Origin: G965230615 sp965230615
Lineage (GTDB): Bacteria > Pseudomonadota > Gammaproteobacteria > HTCC5015
DNA: 64,000 bases
NCBI GenBank assembly: GCA_965230615.1
Contig: OZ246012.1
Location: 3,968,001-4,032,000, forward strand
Direction: 5' to 3'
Shown in pieces: positions 31,259-39,212 of this stretch. The position numbers and the translations under genes were made by a program. The notes below the pieces were generated by a model. It ran no database searches. It had not been told where the DNA came from and saw only the letters and a list, made by a program, of their open reading frames with translations. Within the stretch, counting starts at the first letter, position 1, and every line of letters starts with the position of its first letter.

Positions 31259-31825
31259 ATGTCAAAAATGCAGCTGAAATACATACTGATCTTAGGCCTG
31301 ATGGTTTGTTGCACAGTGCATGCCAATGCGGCACAACAAGGTGTGGTGGTTCGCGGCGGCACTTTAAAAGCAGCACCTTCATTTAGCGCTAAAGCACTGC
31401 GTAAAGCAGAGTTGGGTAGCAGTGTCATATTACTCAAGCGTAAAGGCGGCTGGCTTAATGTCAGTGTTTTGCCGGGCAAACAAAAAGGCTGGTTGCGTAC
31501 CTATCAAATTCGAACCAATGTCACTCCTGAACAAGTCAATAATGTTGTCAAAAAGAAAGAGTCCAGCGGTGGCTTAGCCAGCTTATCGCGGGGGGCTGCA
31601 GGCTTATTCTCCAGTAAGCGTGCATCGCGTAATACGCAGGGTGTGGCCAACATCGGCTTGCGTGGTTTGAGCAAGCAGGAAATCGAGCAGGCAGCGCCTG
31701 ATAATGAAGAGCTAAAAAAGCTCGATACCTATCAATCAGATAAAGCCACAGCGCAAAAGTTAGCCTTAAAAGCAGGTTTAAAAGCGCGCAAGGTCGCTGC
31801 TATTCCCAAGCCGAAGAAGAAGTGA
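31259..31825 (+). CDS. exported bacterial SH3-domain protein
   Basis: A 188-residue protein with signal peptide MSKMQLKYILILGLMVCCTVHANA. The next 60 residues are a bacterial SH3 domain (VVVRGGTLKAAPSFSAKALRKAELGSSVILLKRKGGWLNVSVLPGKQKGWLRTYQIR), usually a peptidoglycan or protein-binding module. The C-terminal half is basic and low-complexity, ending KVAAIPKPKKK. A frame extends upstream to a TTG at 31202, but the ATG at 31259 starts the signal peptide. The M48 peptidase gene starts 4 bases after its stop, so they form an operon and may act together in the periplasm. Confidence 0.85.
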   Translation: MSKMQLKYILILGLMVCCTVHANAAQQGVVVRGGTLKAAPSFSAKALRKAELGSSVILLKRKGGWLNVSVLPGKQKGWLRTYQIRTNVTPEQVNNVVKKKESSGGLASLSRGAAGLFSSKRASRNTQGVANIGLRGLSKQEIEQAAPDNEELKKLDTYQSDKATAQKLALKAGLKARKVAAIPKPKKK

Positions 31826-31829
31826 TGCC

Positions 31830-32714
31830 ATGAAGAAAATCCTAGGATCTATTTTAATGCTGAGCTTATTATCATTGCCCATAATGAGCGGCAATGTTGC
31901 GGCTTTTGATTTCGATAAGTTTAAGAACAAGTTGCAAAAAGTTAAAGATGCCAAGAAAAATTCTGATAAAGCCAAAAAGCTGAAAAATGCTTTTGGCAGT
32001 AAATCAGAAAAAGAAGAAATACAATTAGGCGGGTTGGCAACCTCGACGTTATTAGGCGCGGCGGGTTTAGTGCCAAATGCTGAGCTGCAAAACTATGTGA
32101 ATCAAGTGGGCCTATGGGTTGCCTCGCAAAGTGAGCGGCCTGACTTACCTTGGCGTTTTGGTGTTATACAATCCGATGGTATCAATGCCTTTGCGGCCCC
32201 CGGTGGTTATATCATCGTGACCTATGGTTTATTTATGGTGTTAAGTAATGAGGCTGAACTGGCCGGCGTGTTAGGGCATGAAATTGCACATGTTGTGCAA
32301 AAACATCATTTAAAAGAGCTGAAGAAAGGCTCGCGCTTGGAAGTGCTCGGTGATGTGTTAGCACATCAGGCGGATGCCAAGCACCGTAAAAATGTCAACA
32401 AACTCGTTGATGCCAGTAAAACTGTCTATACGCGTGGTCTCTCACGGCGGGATGAATATGATGCCGATCGGATGGGGGTGGTGTATGTGGCCAGGGCCGG
32501 TTACGACCCTTATGCTATGTTAAGTGTATTAACAACGCTGGAAACCATCAAATCTGACTCAAGCAATATGGCCTTGTTTACGCAAACACATCCGCCTTTG
32601 GCTGATCGTTTGTCTTTGTTAGATCGCCTGATGGATGGGCGCATGGATCGCTATGCTTCACAGCCCGTTGTGGCAGACCGGTTTGTGGCGATGCAGCAGA
32701 AATTACTCAAATAA
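31830..32714 (+). CDS. M48-family periplasmic metalloprotease
   Basis: A 294-residue zinc peptidase with signal sequence MKKILGSILMLSLLSLPIMSGNVAAF. The catalytic motif LGHEIAHVVQKHH starts at about residue 148 (HEIAH), and the third zinc ligand is the Glu in RRDEYDADRMGVVYVARAGYDP, as in BepA/LoiP-type peptidases. FAAPGGYIIVTYGLF precedes the motif, also typical. No TPR tail as in BepA, so it is closer to LoiP (YggG). It probably takes part in outer-membrane protein quality control. Co-transcribed with the SH3 protein. Confidence 0.93.
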   Translation: MKKILGSILMLSLLSLPIMSGNVAAFDFDKFKNKLQKVKDAKKNSDKAKKLKNAFGSKSEKEEIQLGGLATSTLLGAAGLVPNAELQNYVNQVGLWVASQSERPDLPWRFGVIQSDGINAFAAPGGYIIVTYGLFMVLSNEAELAGVLGHEIAHVVQKHHLKELKKGSRLEVLGDVLAHQADAKHRKNVNKLVDASKTVYTRGLSRRDEYDADRMGVVYVARAGYDPYAMLSVLTTLETIKSDSSNMALFTQTHPPLADRLSLLDRLMDGRMDRYASQPVVADRFVAMQQKLLK

Positions 32715-32847
32715 GCCCTTGCTTCTGTAAACAAGCTGTCAAAGCTATTTTTTCAGTAATATCAGATATTTAAAGCTATTGTAAACGTATTGTCAGGCTC
32801 TCAGGTCTTGCGAGCGGTGGTTGTCTGTGTGGGACGGGCATTTTTAC

Positions 32848-32874
32848 TAAAGTTAGGCCGGTACTTGCCGATAG
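32848..32874 (+). promoter_or_regulatory. sigma-28 (FliA) flagellar promoter
   Basis: TAAAGTTA (32848-32855), an 11-bp spacer, then GCCGATAG (32867-32874), against the consensus TAAAGTTT-N11-GCCGATAA: 14 of 16 positions match and the spacing is exact. It lies 32 bases before the start of the small rod-like protein gene. Confidence 0.85.
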
Positions 32875-32906
32875 TAGATTGATGCTGCTCAATGGGAGTC
32901 GTGACC

Positions 32907-33188
32907 ATGGCCATTAATTCACTGTATAACCCTAGCGTGCTTGGTGTGCAACGTGGCTTGCAAAACATAAAGCAAACAGCCAATGCGATTGCCCAGCAAA
33001 ATGTTACCGCTACCCCAGATCAGTCTCCCGATTTATCCTCACCACAACCGTCATCGTCGCCACAACTGGAAGATGTTGCTAAGCATTTGGTTGACTTGAA
33101 GTCGCAAAAAACCTTTGTTGATGCCAATGTCAGTGTATTGCAAAGCAATAGTCGCTTGGTAGGCACTATCATCGATACTTTAGCCTAG
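32907..33188 (+). CDS. small flagellar rod/hook-like protein
   Basis: A 93-residue protein. The N-terminus MAINSLYNPSVLGVQRGLQNIKQTANAIAQQNVTA resembles the N-terminal helix of flagellar rod and hook proteins. The C-terminus LVDLKSQKTFVDANVSVLQSNSRLVGTIIDTLA resembles their C-terminal helix (AN plus heptads). Only a short Pro/Ser linker (about residues 40-55) lies between, so it is a minimal two-helix version. GGGAG (32894-32898) with 8 bases spacing selects ATG 32907 over 32892. The sigma-28 promoter upstream supports late flagellar expression. Exact function unknown. Confidence 0.82.
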   Translation: MAINSLYNPSVLGVQRGLQNIKQTANAIAQQNVTATPDQSPDLSSPQPSSSPQLEDVAKHLVDLKSQKTFVDANVSVLQSNSRLVGTIIDTLA

Positions 33189-33300
33189 TATTAATAAATC
33201 TCGACGTTAGACTGACGAACAATCAGTATTCACTTTTTATAGGTTTCCCTGTTAACATGGGCGTCTGTCATGATACCGATGCCCAAGAGGAAACTTAACA

Positions 33301-34182
33301 ATGGATAATAATGCCTTCAAAAGGGAACGTGTACACGAGATTGCTGCTGATCGCCGCCACGGTGCTGCCCAGCTGGCTCGACGAGCGTTGCAAACGCTTG
33401 CTGATTACAGTTCTATTTACAATGCAGACAATCGGGAGATGTTTACGGTTGAACTTTTTGACTTGGCGCAGCAACTGCAGCAAGCGCGGCCAAGTATGGC
33501 ACCCTTAGAGGCATTGCTCGAAGAGTGGTGTTTAGGCTTACGGGCAAGCACAGCCGATGATATGGAAATGCTGGAAGCAGATGCTATCAACTCAGCGCAT
33601 GATTTAATCAAGAAGTCCCAGTTGGCAACGCAAGCCATTGCTGAACACATGGTGAATATGATTGAGCCGGGCACAACGATTATTACCCATAGCTTAAGTT
33701 CGACCTTGGTTGAGCTCTTCCGCTTGCTGCCAGATAAAAACATTCGTGTTGTCATGACAGAATCACGGCCAGGGTATGAAGGTCACCTGGTTGCTGAAGT
33801 GCTCGCTGATTTAAATATACCCACTGAGTTTATTACCGATGCTCAGTTAGGTTTATTTACGGCAACCGCTGATATGGCCTTAGTAGGGGCTGATACGGTA
33901 TTAGCCGATGGTACCTTGGTCAACAAAGCCGGTACTTACTTATTAGCATTGGCAGCACAAGATCATCAAATTCCTTTTTATGTCTGTGCTGAGAGTTATA
34001 AAAATACCATACGCACGGTTGAAGAGCTTGAGCTGGAAGAAATGGACGTGAGCGAATTAGACGCGCCGTCTTTTTCCGGGATTGAGCCGCGGAATGTATA
34101 CTTTGATCTGACACCGAGCCGTTTAATTACAGGCTGGGTTAACGAGAGCGGCTTGAAAAAGCAGCCGGAGTCGGCCGCATAA
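33301..34182 (+). CDS. eIF2B alpha/beta/delta-like protein
   Basis: A 293-residue member of the eIF2B / ribose-1,5-bisphosphate isomerase / MtnA superfamily. Seen: TIITHSLSSTLVELF (about residues 122-136), VVMTESRPGYEGHLVAEVL, MALVGADTVLADGTLVNKAGTYLLALAAQDHQIPFYVCAESYK, and NVYFDLTPSRLITGWVNE. In the R15P isomerases I know, the THC loop carries the catalytic Cys; here it is THS, while the GADTVLADG Asp is kept. It may therefore be a regulatory or sugar-phosphate-binding homologue rather than an isomerase (inference). GAGGAAAC precedes the ATG. Converges with the SDR gene. Confidence 0.87.
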   Translation: MDNNAFKRERVHEIAADRRHGAAQLARRALQTLADYSSIYNADNREMFTVELFDLAQQLQQARPSMAPLEALLEEWCLGLRASTADDMEMLEADAINSAHDLIKKSQLATQAIAEHMVNMIEPGTTIITHSLSSTLVELFRLLPDKNIRVVMTESRPGYEGHLVAEVLADLNIPTEFITDAQLGLFTATADMALVGADTVLADGTLVNKAGTYLLALAAQDHQIPFYVCAESYKNTIRTVEELELEEMDVSELDAPSFSGIEPRNVYFDLTPSRLITGWVNESGLKKQPESAA

Positions 34183-34193
34183 AGTAGCAGGTT

Positions 34194-34931
34194 TTATTTA
34201 TCATCACGTTCAAACTGTACGACTTTTTTTAGTGGCGATAAATTAATTTCATCGATGACCGTGCCCGCGCGCATAGTGAGTATGGTCATCACTGTATCTG
34301 CAACATCTTCTGCCAGAATAGCGTTATCTGCTTTATCACCTGGGGCAAAGTTAAGCTGGTCAAAAAAAGCCGTTCTTACCATGCCGGGATTAATAATGCT
34401 GATATGCACATTAGCGCCACTGGCCTCATGGCGTAAGGCTTGCGCCAGACCGCGAATGGCAAATTTCGTGGCAGAGTAAACAGCGCCACGTTTGCCGCCC
34501 TGTAACGCCGCCTCGGAACCAATAAAAATAATATTGCCAGCTTTATTGGCTTTTAACAGCGGTAAAAATGTTTGTGTAATAAAAATCTGGCTGCTTAAAT
34601 TAATATCAATCAGCTGGCGAATCTGATCAAAAGAAAACTCTTCCAGCGAACCAAAGCGACCTGTACCAGCGCAACAAATCAGTCCATGAATATCAGGATG
34701 CTGTTTGCTTAGCGCAAGTAAGGCAGCAGGCAAAGCATCCAGTGCTGCAAGGTCGAGTGAGATAGCGGTAAAGTGGCTGTTGTCAGGTTGGAATTTGCTA
34801 AAATCCCGGGCAATGCCTAGCACTGCATAATCTTGTGCTAGCAACGCTTCGCTGATTGCCCGGCCAATACCGGAGCTGGCGCCAGTCACAATAATTTTTT
34901 TGCGGTGTTGTTGTGTGTTGTATGCAGACAT
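34194..34931 (-). CDS. SDR-family oxidoreductase
   Basis: A 245-residue classical short-chain dehydrogenase. The cofactor loop is KKIIVTGASSGIGRAISEAL (TGxxxGIG, about residues 12-31), then CCAGTGRFG (the NAG-like motif with C), IIFIGSEAALQGGKRGAVYSATKFAIRGL (Ser-Tyr-xxx-Lys active site) and IINPGMVRT. Substrate unknown. It is the last gene of a four-gene minus-strand operon, starting 9 bases after the SPL-like gene stop. Confidence 0.9.
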   Translation of the reverse strand: MSAYNTQQHRKKIIVTGASSGIGRAISEALLAQDYAVLGIARDFSKFQPDNSHFTAISLDLAALDALPAALLALSKQHPDIHGLICCAGTGRFGSLEEFSFDQIRQLIDINLSSQIFITQTFLPLLKANKAGNIIFIGSEAALQGGKRGAVYSATKFAIRGLAQALRHEASGANVHISIINPGMVRTAFFDQLNFAPGDKADNAILAEDVADTVMTILTMRAGTVIDEINLSPLKKVVQFERDDK

Positions 34932-34940
34932 AATTAAGCC

Positions 34941-35963
34941 TTATTCCTCACTGATAGAGCAGGGAAAAATTTGTGCCTCACAGACGTACTTTAAAATTTC
35001 CTGCATGCAGAAGTTATGCATATCTTGCTCGATTGTGGGTGGGTAAGAGGTCATATTGTTATAAGAATGTAATTCACCAGCGAATAGCTTTTCCTGTGGA
35101 TAGAGTTTGACAATATTTTCATAGAACGCTTTGGGTAAACGAAATGGCCCAAGGCTGACAGAGTGCACAGCGGCGCAGTCGAGCACCGAGAATACCTGCT
35201 TAAATAATGAGGCATAGTGCTGTTCGTAATCCTGGCAGTAAATCAAAGGGTCGAAGCGTAAACCGATTTGCCAGCCAGCTTGTTGCAATTGTTGCATAGC
35301 GTGTAAGCGTTTCTCAAAGCTGGGAACTTTATGCTCTAACTCAACAGAAATAGCCTTAGGCGTAAAACTATAAGCCACCACAACATTGTTCAGTGCAGTG
35401 TGTTTTAACAGAGGGCGAATTTGTGTGCTTTTGGTACGCACTTCTAAATGAGCTTGCGGGTGCTGGCTAAAGAAAGGCAGAAAATATTCAATAAAGCCTG
35501 ATATTGGTTCTAAGGCCAGGCTGTCACAGTCGTAGCCGGAAAAAAACCAGCTTTGTTCGGCTTGTTCATCTGCTTGTGTGTCAGCCTTTTCATTGAGGCG
35601 TTGCTCAATCGCAGTGGCAAAGTCTTCATAGTTAATAAATAACACATAATGTGCTGAACGATACATGCCTTGCAAAAAACAATAACGACAATCGTACACA
35701 CAGTTAAGCATATGCGAAAAATAAAAATTATGCTCGCTGCCAATACCATAACCCTTTGGGGTTGCCAGCACATGCTTATTGTGTTTTTTGGCCAGTATCA
35801 GTGCAGGATTATTTTTTTGCAGACGAAAGTTCTGGGCGTTTGGATTAAAGACTTCGCCATAATGCTCACACTCAATCAATCGCGCTTGCGGGTAGCGTGC
35901 AATAATCGCTTGTGCGCGGGCATTATCGACTAAGGCTTTCTCAATATAAATCGTGTCAGTCAT
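34941..35963 (-). CDS. spore-photoproduct-lyase-like radical SAM protein
   Basis: A 340-residue SPL-family radical SAM protein. The 4Fe-4S motif is CVYDCRYC (CxxxCxxC, Cys88, Cys92, Cys95), with TPKGYGIGSEHNFYFSHMLN before it. Spore photoproduct lyases repair UV-made thymine dimers, but many non-spore-formers encode SPL-like proteins of unknown substrate. ATG 35963 overlaps the stop of the upstream gene by 8 bases (ATGACTGA), a translational-coupling arrangement. A TTG extension to 35978 is less likely. Confidence 0.88.
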   Translation of the reverse strand: MTDTIYIEKALVDNARAQAIIARYPQARLIECEHYGEVFNPNAQNFRLQKNNPALILAKKHNKHVLATPKGYGIGSEHNFYFSHMLNCVYDCRYCFLQGMYRSAHYVLFINYEDFATAIEQRLNEKADTQADEQAEQSWFFSGYDCDSLALEPISGFIEYFLPFFSQHPQAHLEVRTKSTQIRPLLKHTALNNVVVAYSFTPKAISVELEHKVPSFEKRLHAMQQLQQAGWQIGLRFDPLIYCQDYEQHYASLFKQVFSVLDCAAVHSVSLGPFRLPKAFYENIVKLYPQEKLFAGELHSYNNMTSYPPTIEQDMHNFCMQEILKYVCEAQIFPCSISEE

Positions 35964-36801
35964 TGGGCTGATAATCAATGGCTTGTGAATTAAGCTTGGC
36001 TGTCATTGTTTTTAAGACGGCTTTCGCGTTGGTGCAGCTCGCGAATAATGCTATGTCGCATGGGCTGTACTCAGGTAATAGGGCATGCCAGCGTTGTAAC
36101 TGACGTTTTAATTGATGCTGCTGTGTGCTGGTGAAATGCCATTGCTCGATAAACGTTTGCAGTTCCTGCACAATATCGGGTGTCGCCAGCGTTGCTCGAC
36201 TGTGTTGCAGTGCTTGAATAACGCCGTCTAATGTATCGCATTGTGCGGCCAGTAATGCGCTGGCTTGCTTAGGTGTAACATTGTCGATAGACGATGTTGC
36301 ATTATCTGAGATGACTTTAAAGCATTGCACAAACTCCGCCGTGCTACAGCGGTTGGCAATATTAACAAAGGCGCTGGCTTCCATGTCATAAGCTGAGCTT
36401 TCAGGATAATCTCTAACAGGTTGTTCGACTGTGATCAGCTCGGCAGTAGGCACTTTATGTTTGCTTACCTGGGGTGGGTACCAGCTGCGTTGCGCTGTTG
36501 CATCAGTGATTTTATGGGCTAGCAACGCATCACCGAGTGCCATATCACGATGTCCGGCGATACCCACATTTAACCAGATGGCGTTATCTGGTTTGCCAGT
36601 TTCACTGTATAAATAAGCCGTCGCAGCGGCAGCAGCTGTTTTGCCGATGCCAGAGATAACTAGTGCGTAATCATCACGCTCATACACACGAAACAATGCT
36701 GCGCCAGTATTGCCGTTGTTATTATAAGGTCGTTGCTGTAAGCGGTAATAATCAATCACAGCTTGTGCTTCAGCAGGCAGTGCAACCACAAAGCGAATCA
36801 T
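35956..36801 (-). CDS. nucleoside phosphorylase / nucleosidase-like protein
   Basis: A 281-residue protein of the PNP/UDP (MTA/SAH nucleosidase) superfamily. The N-terminus MIRFVVALPAEAQAVIDYY and VISGIGKTAAAAATAYLY are standard. NVGIAGHRDMALGDALLAHKITD matches the (N/A)xGxAG loop, and AYDMEASAFVNIANRC is the MExxA ribose-binding motif. The next segment CFKVISDNAT supplies the SDxA-like acid. The C-terminal 70 residues are an unusual extra helical part. It cleaves N-glycosidic bonds in an unidentified nucleoside. It is coupled by overlap to both neighbours. Confidence 0.86.
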   Translation of the reverse strand: MIRFVVALPAEAQAVIDYYRLQQRPYNNNGNTGAALFRVYERDDYALVISGIGKTAAAAATAYLYSETGKPDNAIWLNVGIAGHRDMALGDALLAHKITDATAQRSWYPPQVSKHKVPTAELITVEQPVRDYPESSAYDMEASAFVNIANRCSTAEFVQCFKVISDNATSSIDNVTPKQASALLAAQCDTLDGVIQALQHSRATLATPDIVQELQTFIEQWHFTSTQQHQLKRQLQRWHALLPEYSPCDIALFASCTNAKAVLKTMTAKLNSQAIDYQPND

Positions 36802-37643
36802 TCTGTTGCTCCTGTTGTGATCAGCTTATTGTAATAATCTTGCTTTTGGGTATAGCAGCGAATAACTTCCTGGTTGTCATGTTTATGTGCGCCGAGCAGC
36901 AAAATGCGTATTTTTTCCTGCAATATCGTCAAGGCTGCTGTTCTGTCAGCTGAGCTTAAACTGTTATGCCGCAGGATATTTTCCAGCGCTTGAATACGAA
37001 AACGGTCCATGCCCCAGTGTTGCCTCGATAGCTGATCACTGTGGCCACCGTATTTGGTCAGTAGCGCCTCATCCAGATAGAGCACTGGGTGGCTGGCGGT
37101 GATGCGTAACCAAAGATCATAATCTTCACAGGCTGGCAGGCTAGTATCAAATAAACCAACCTCATCAAACAATGTGCGATGAATCATGACCGATGATGGT
37201 GAGATAGCACACAATGGCAGGCAATGTTGGAAAATAAAGCCACCTTGCTTACGGTGCTTGTGCATGGGGTTAACGCGTTTGCCATGACGGATCCATATTT
37301 CATCGGTATGGCAAAGGCGGTAGCGCGTCTGCCTTTGCAGTGCTTGCCATTGGCGATGCAGTTTTTGCGGTAACCAGGCATCATCTGAGTCAAGAAACGC
37401 CAGCCATTCTCCCTTGGCTTGCGCAATACCCAAATTGCGGGCAGCGCTCACGCCGGCGTTGTCCTGGTAGCAATAGCGTACGCTGGGAAAATCCTGCTGC
37501 ACGCGCTCGGCGGTATTATCAGTGGAGCCATCATCAATCAGTAATATTTCGCTGGCAGCGTGGTCTTGTGCCAGCACTGATTGCAGCGCGCGCGTTAGCG
37601 TGTGAGCGCGGTTGAAACTGGGAATAATGACAGAAATCGACAT
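36798..37643 (-). CDS. family 2 glycosyltransferase
   Basis: A 281-residue GT-A fold glycosyltransferase. MSISVIIPSFNRAHTLTRALQSVLAQ opens the nucleotide-sugar domain, with LLIDDGSTDNTAERV, GVSAARNLGIAQAKGEWLAFLDSDDAWLPQKL (DXD-type SDD) and LPACEDYDLWLRI (the ED base region). No membrane segments. Acceptor unknown, perhaps a surface glycan. ATG 37643 is taken as start; the frame extends to a TTG at 37685 without a better ribosome site. It is first in the operon GT2, nucleosidase-like, SPL-like, SDR, sharing ATGA with the next gene. Confidence 0.87.
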   Translation of the reverse strand: MSISVIIPSFNRAHTLTRALQSVLAQDHAASEILLIDDGSTDNTAERVQQDFPSVRYCYQDNAGVSAARNLGIAQAKGEWLAFLDSDDAWLPQKLHRQWQALQRQTRYRLCHTDEIWIRHGKRVNPMHKHRKQGGFIFQHCLPLCAISPSSVMIHRTLFDEVGLFDTSLPACEDYDLWLRITASHPVLYLDEALLTKYGGHSDQLSRQHWGMDRFRIQALENILRHNSLSSADRTAALTILQEKIRILLLGAHKHDNQEVIRCYTQKQDYYNKLITTGATE

Positions 37644-37928
37644 GTTGCTATTATAAAGTATCTCTTGGTTGTGAATGATATTCAATTGAAAGCAGCTGAG
37701 CGGATTTTAATGTATGGGTTTACCCTTGTTTTTGCAAGCGGCATTTCAATCACCTTCGCCATAACCGGCCCAAGGGTATGCCTACAGCTGTCTTGCTTTG
37801 GCCCAAGCTAGTTTGGGGGTTTGTGCTGTTAACATGGGAGTGATAATGTTATGGGCTTACGTGTAGGCTAGGCAGTCAGTGCAGGCTGACGGCAGAAACC
37901 AATAATATTCAGACGGTGGTGAGTTATT

Positions 37929-39206
37929 ATGAAAAAAGTAATTATAGCGCTGATAGTATTGCTAGTGGTTCTTGTGGGGGCAGGTTTTATGTTGCCAGCC
38001 AGCACACATATTGAACGGTCCACAATCATTAATGCCGACCAAATTCATGTATTCGGCTATGTGAATAACTTACGCAAGTTTAACCAATGGTCGCCGTGGG
38101 CTGAGATGGACCCTAATACCAAATATACCTTTAGTGGCCCGGCTGCCGGTGTGGGCGCTATCCTGGACTGGGACAGTGAGCACCGTGAAGTGGGGGCAGG
38201 GCGCAATAAAATTATTGAATCTGTCCATCACTCCCGCGTGGCCTATGCGCTCGACTTTGGTGATATGGGGCAGGCGCAGGCAGCATTTACTTTAGCGCCA
38301 GCCGAGCAAGGTGTAAAAGTCACCTGGGCTTTTCATACCGAGCATGGTATGAGTTTGATCAATCGCTTTTTTGGGGCTTTCTTTATGGAAGGTTGGTTAA
38401 GCGGTGACTATGAAAAAGGCTTGGCGAATTTAAAAACATTAGCTGAATCTACAGCTGCAGCAACTGCCTCCACTGCAGAGATTAAAACCGAAGAAGTCAG
38501 CTATGAGGTTGATGGGGTTACCTTAAAAGGCTATTTGGCCTACAAAGATTCACCCGCAAAACGCCCTGGTGTATTGGTCGTCCATGAGTGGTGGGGGCAT
38601 AATGACTATGCACGCCGCCGCGCCGAAATGTTAGCAGCGTTAGGCTATACCGCTTTTGCACTCGATATGTATGGCGATGGTAAGCTTGCCGAGCACCCTA
38701 AAGATGCCACAACCTTTATGATGGAAGTCGTTAGCAATGCCGGTGTGGCCAAAGCCCGTTTTGAAGCTGCGGCGAATGTGCTCAAACAACATAGCAGCAC
38801 TAATGCAGAACAGTTAGCGGCCATTGGTTATTGCTTTGGGGGTGCGACCGTATTGGGCATGGCACGTTCAGGTATTGATCTGGATGCTGTGGTCAGCTTT
38901 CATGGCAGCTTGAATGGCTTACCACCTGTGAATCAGGATGCTGAGATTGATACCCGCATATTAATACTCAACGGTGCAGCAGACCCTTTTGTGAAAGCAG
39001 AGCATAAGCAGGCCTTTCAGGAAGAAATGCAGGCAGCGGGTTTGCAATATGAGCTGATTGATTATCCTGATGTCGTACATTCGTTTACTAACCCGGGTGC
39101 CGATGAAAAAGCGGCTAAGTATGACTTACCTTTAAAATATGATGCTGCGGCTGATAAAGATTCATGGCAGCGTATGCAAGCATTACTGGCGGATACTTTC
39201 GAATAA
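37929..39206 (+). CDS. SRPBCC domain fused to dienelactone hydrolase
   Basis: A 425-residue two-domain protein. Residues 1-25 (MKKVIIALIVLLVVLVGAGFMLPAS) are a signal anchor. Residues 28-175 form a SRPBCC (polyketide-cyclase-like) hydrophobic ligand domain (VFGYVNNLRKFNQWSPWAEMDPNTKY, AAFTLAPAEQGVKVTWAF). Residues 185-425 form a dienelactone hydrolase: PGVLVVHEWWGHNDYARRRAEML, nucleophile motif GYCFGGATVLG, LNGAADPF (Asp) and DYPDVVHSFTNPG (His). A binding domain joined to a DLH-type hydrolase in one chain at the envelope is unusual. The substrate is unknown. Confidence 0.88.
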   Translation: MKKVIIALIVLLVVLVGAGFMLPASTHIERSTIINADQIHVFGYVNNLRKFNQWSPWAEMDPNTKYTFSGPAAGVGAILDWDSEHREVGAGRNKIIESVHHSRVAYALDFGDMGQAQAAFTLAPAEQGVKVTWAFHTEHGMSLINRFFGAFFMEGWLSGDYEKGLANLKTLAESTAAATASTAEIKTEEVSYEVDGVTLKGYLAYKDSPAKRPGVLVVHEWWGHNDYARRRAEMLAALGYTAFALDMYGDGKLAEHPKDATTFMMEVVSNAGVAKARFEAAANVLKQHSSTNAEQLAAIGYCFGGATVLGMARSGIDLDAVVSFHGSLNGLPPVNQDAEIDTRILILNGAADPFVKAEHKQAFQEEMQAAGLQYELIDYPDVVHSFTNPGADEKAAKYDLPLKYDAAADKDSWQRMQALLADTFE

Positions 39207-39212
39207 AACGCT

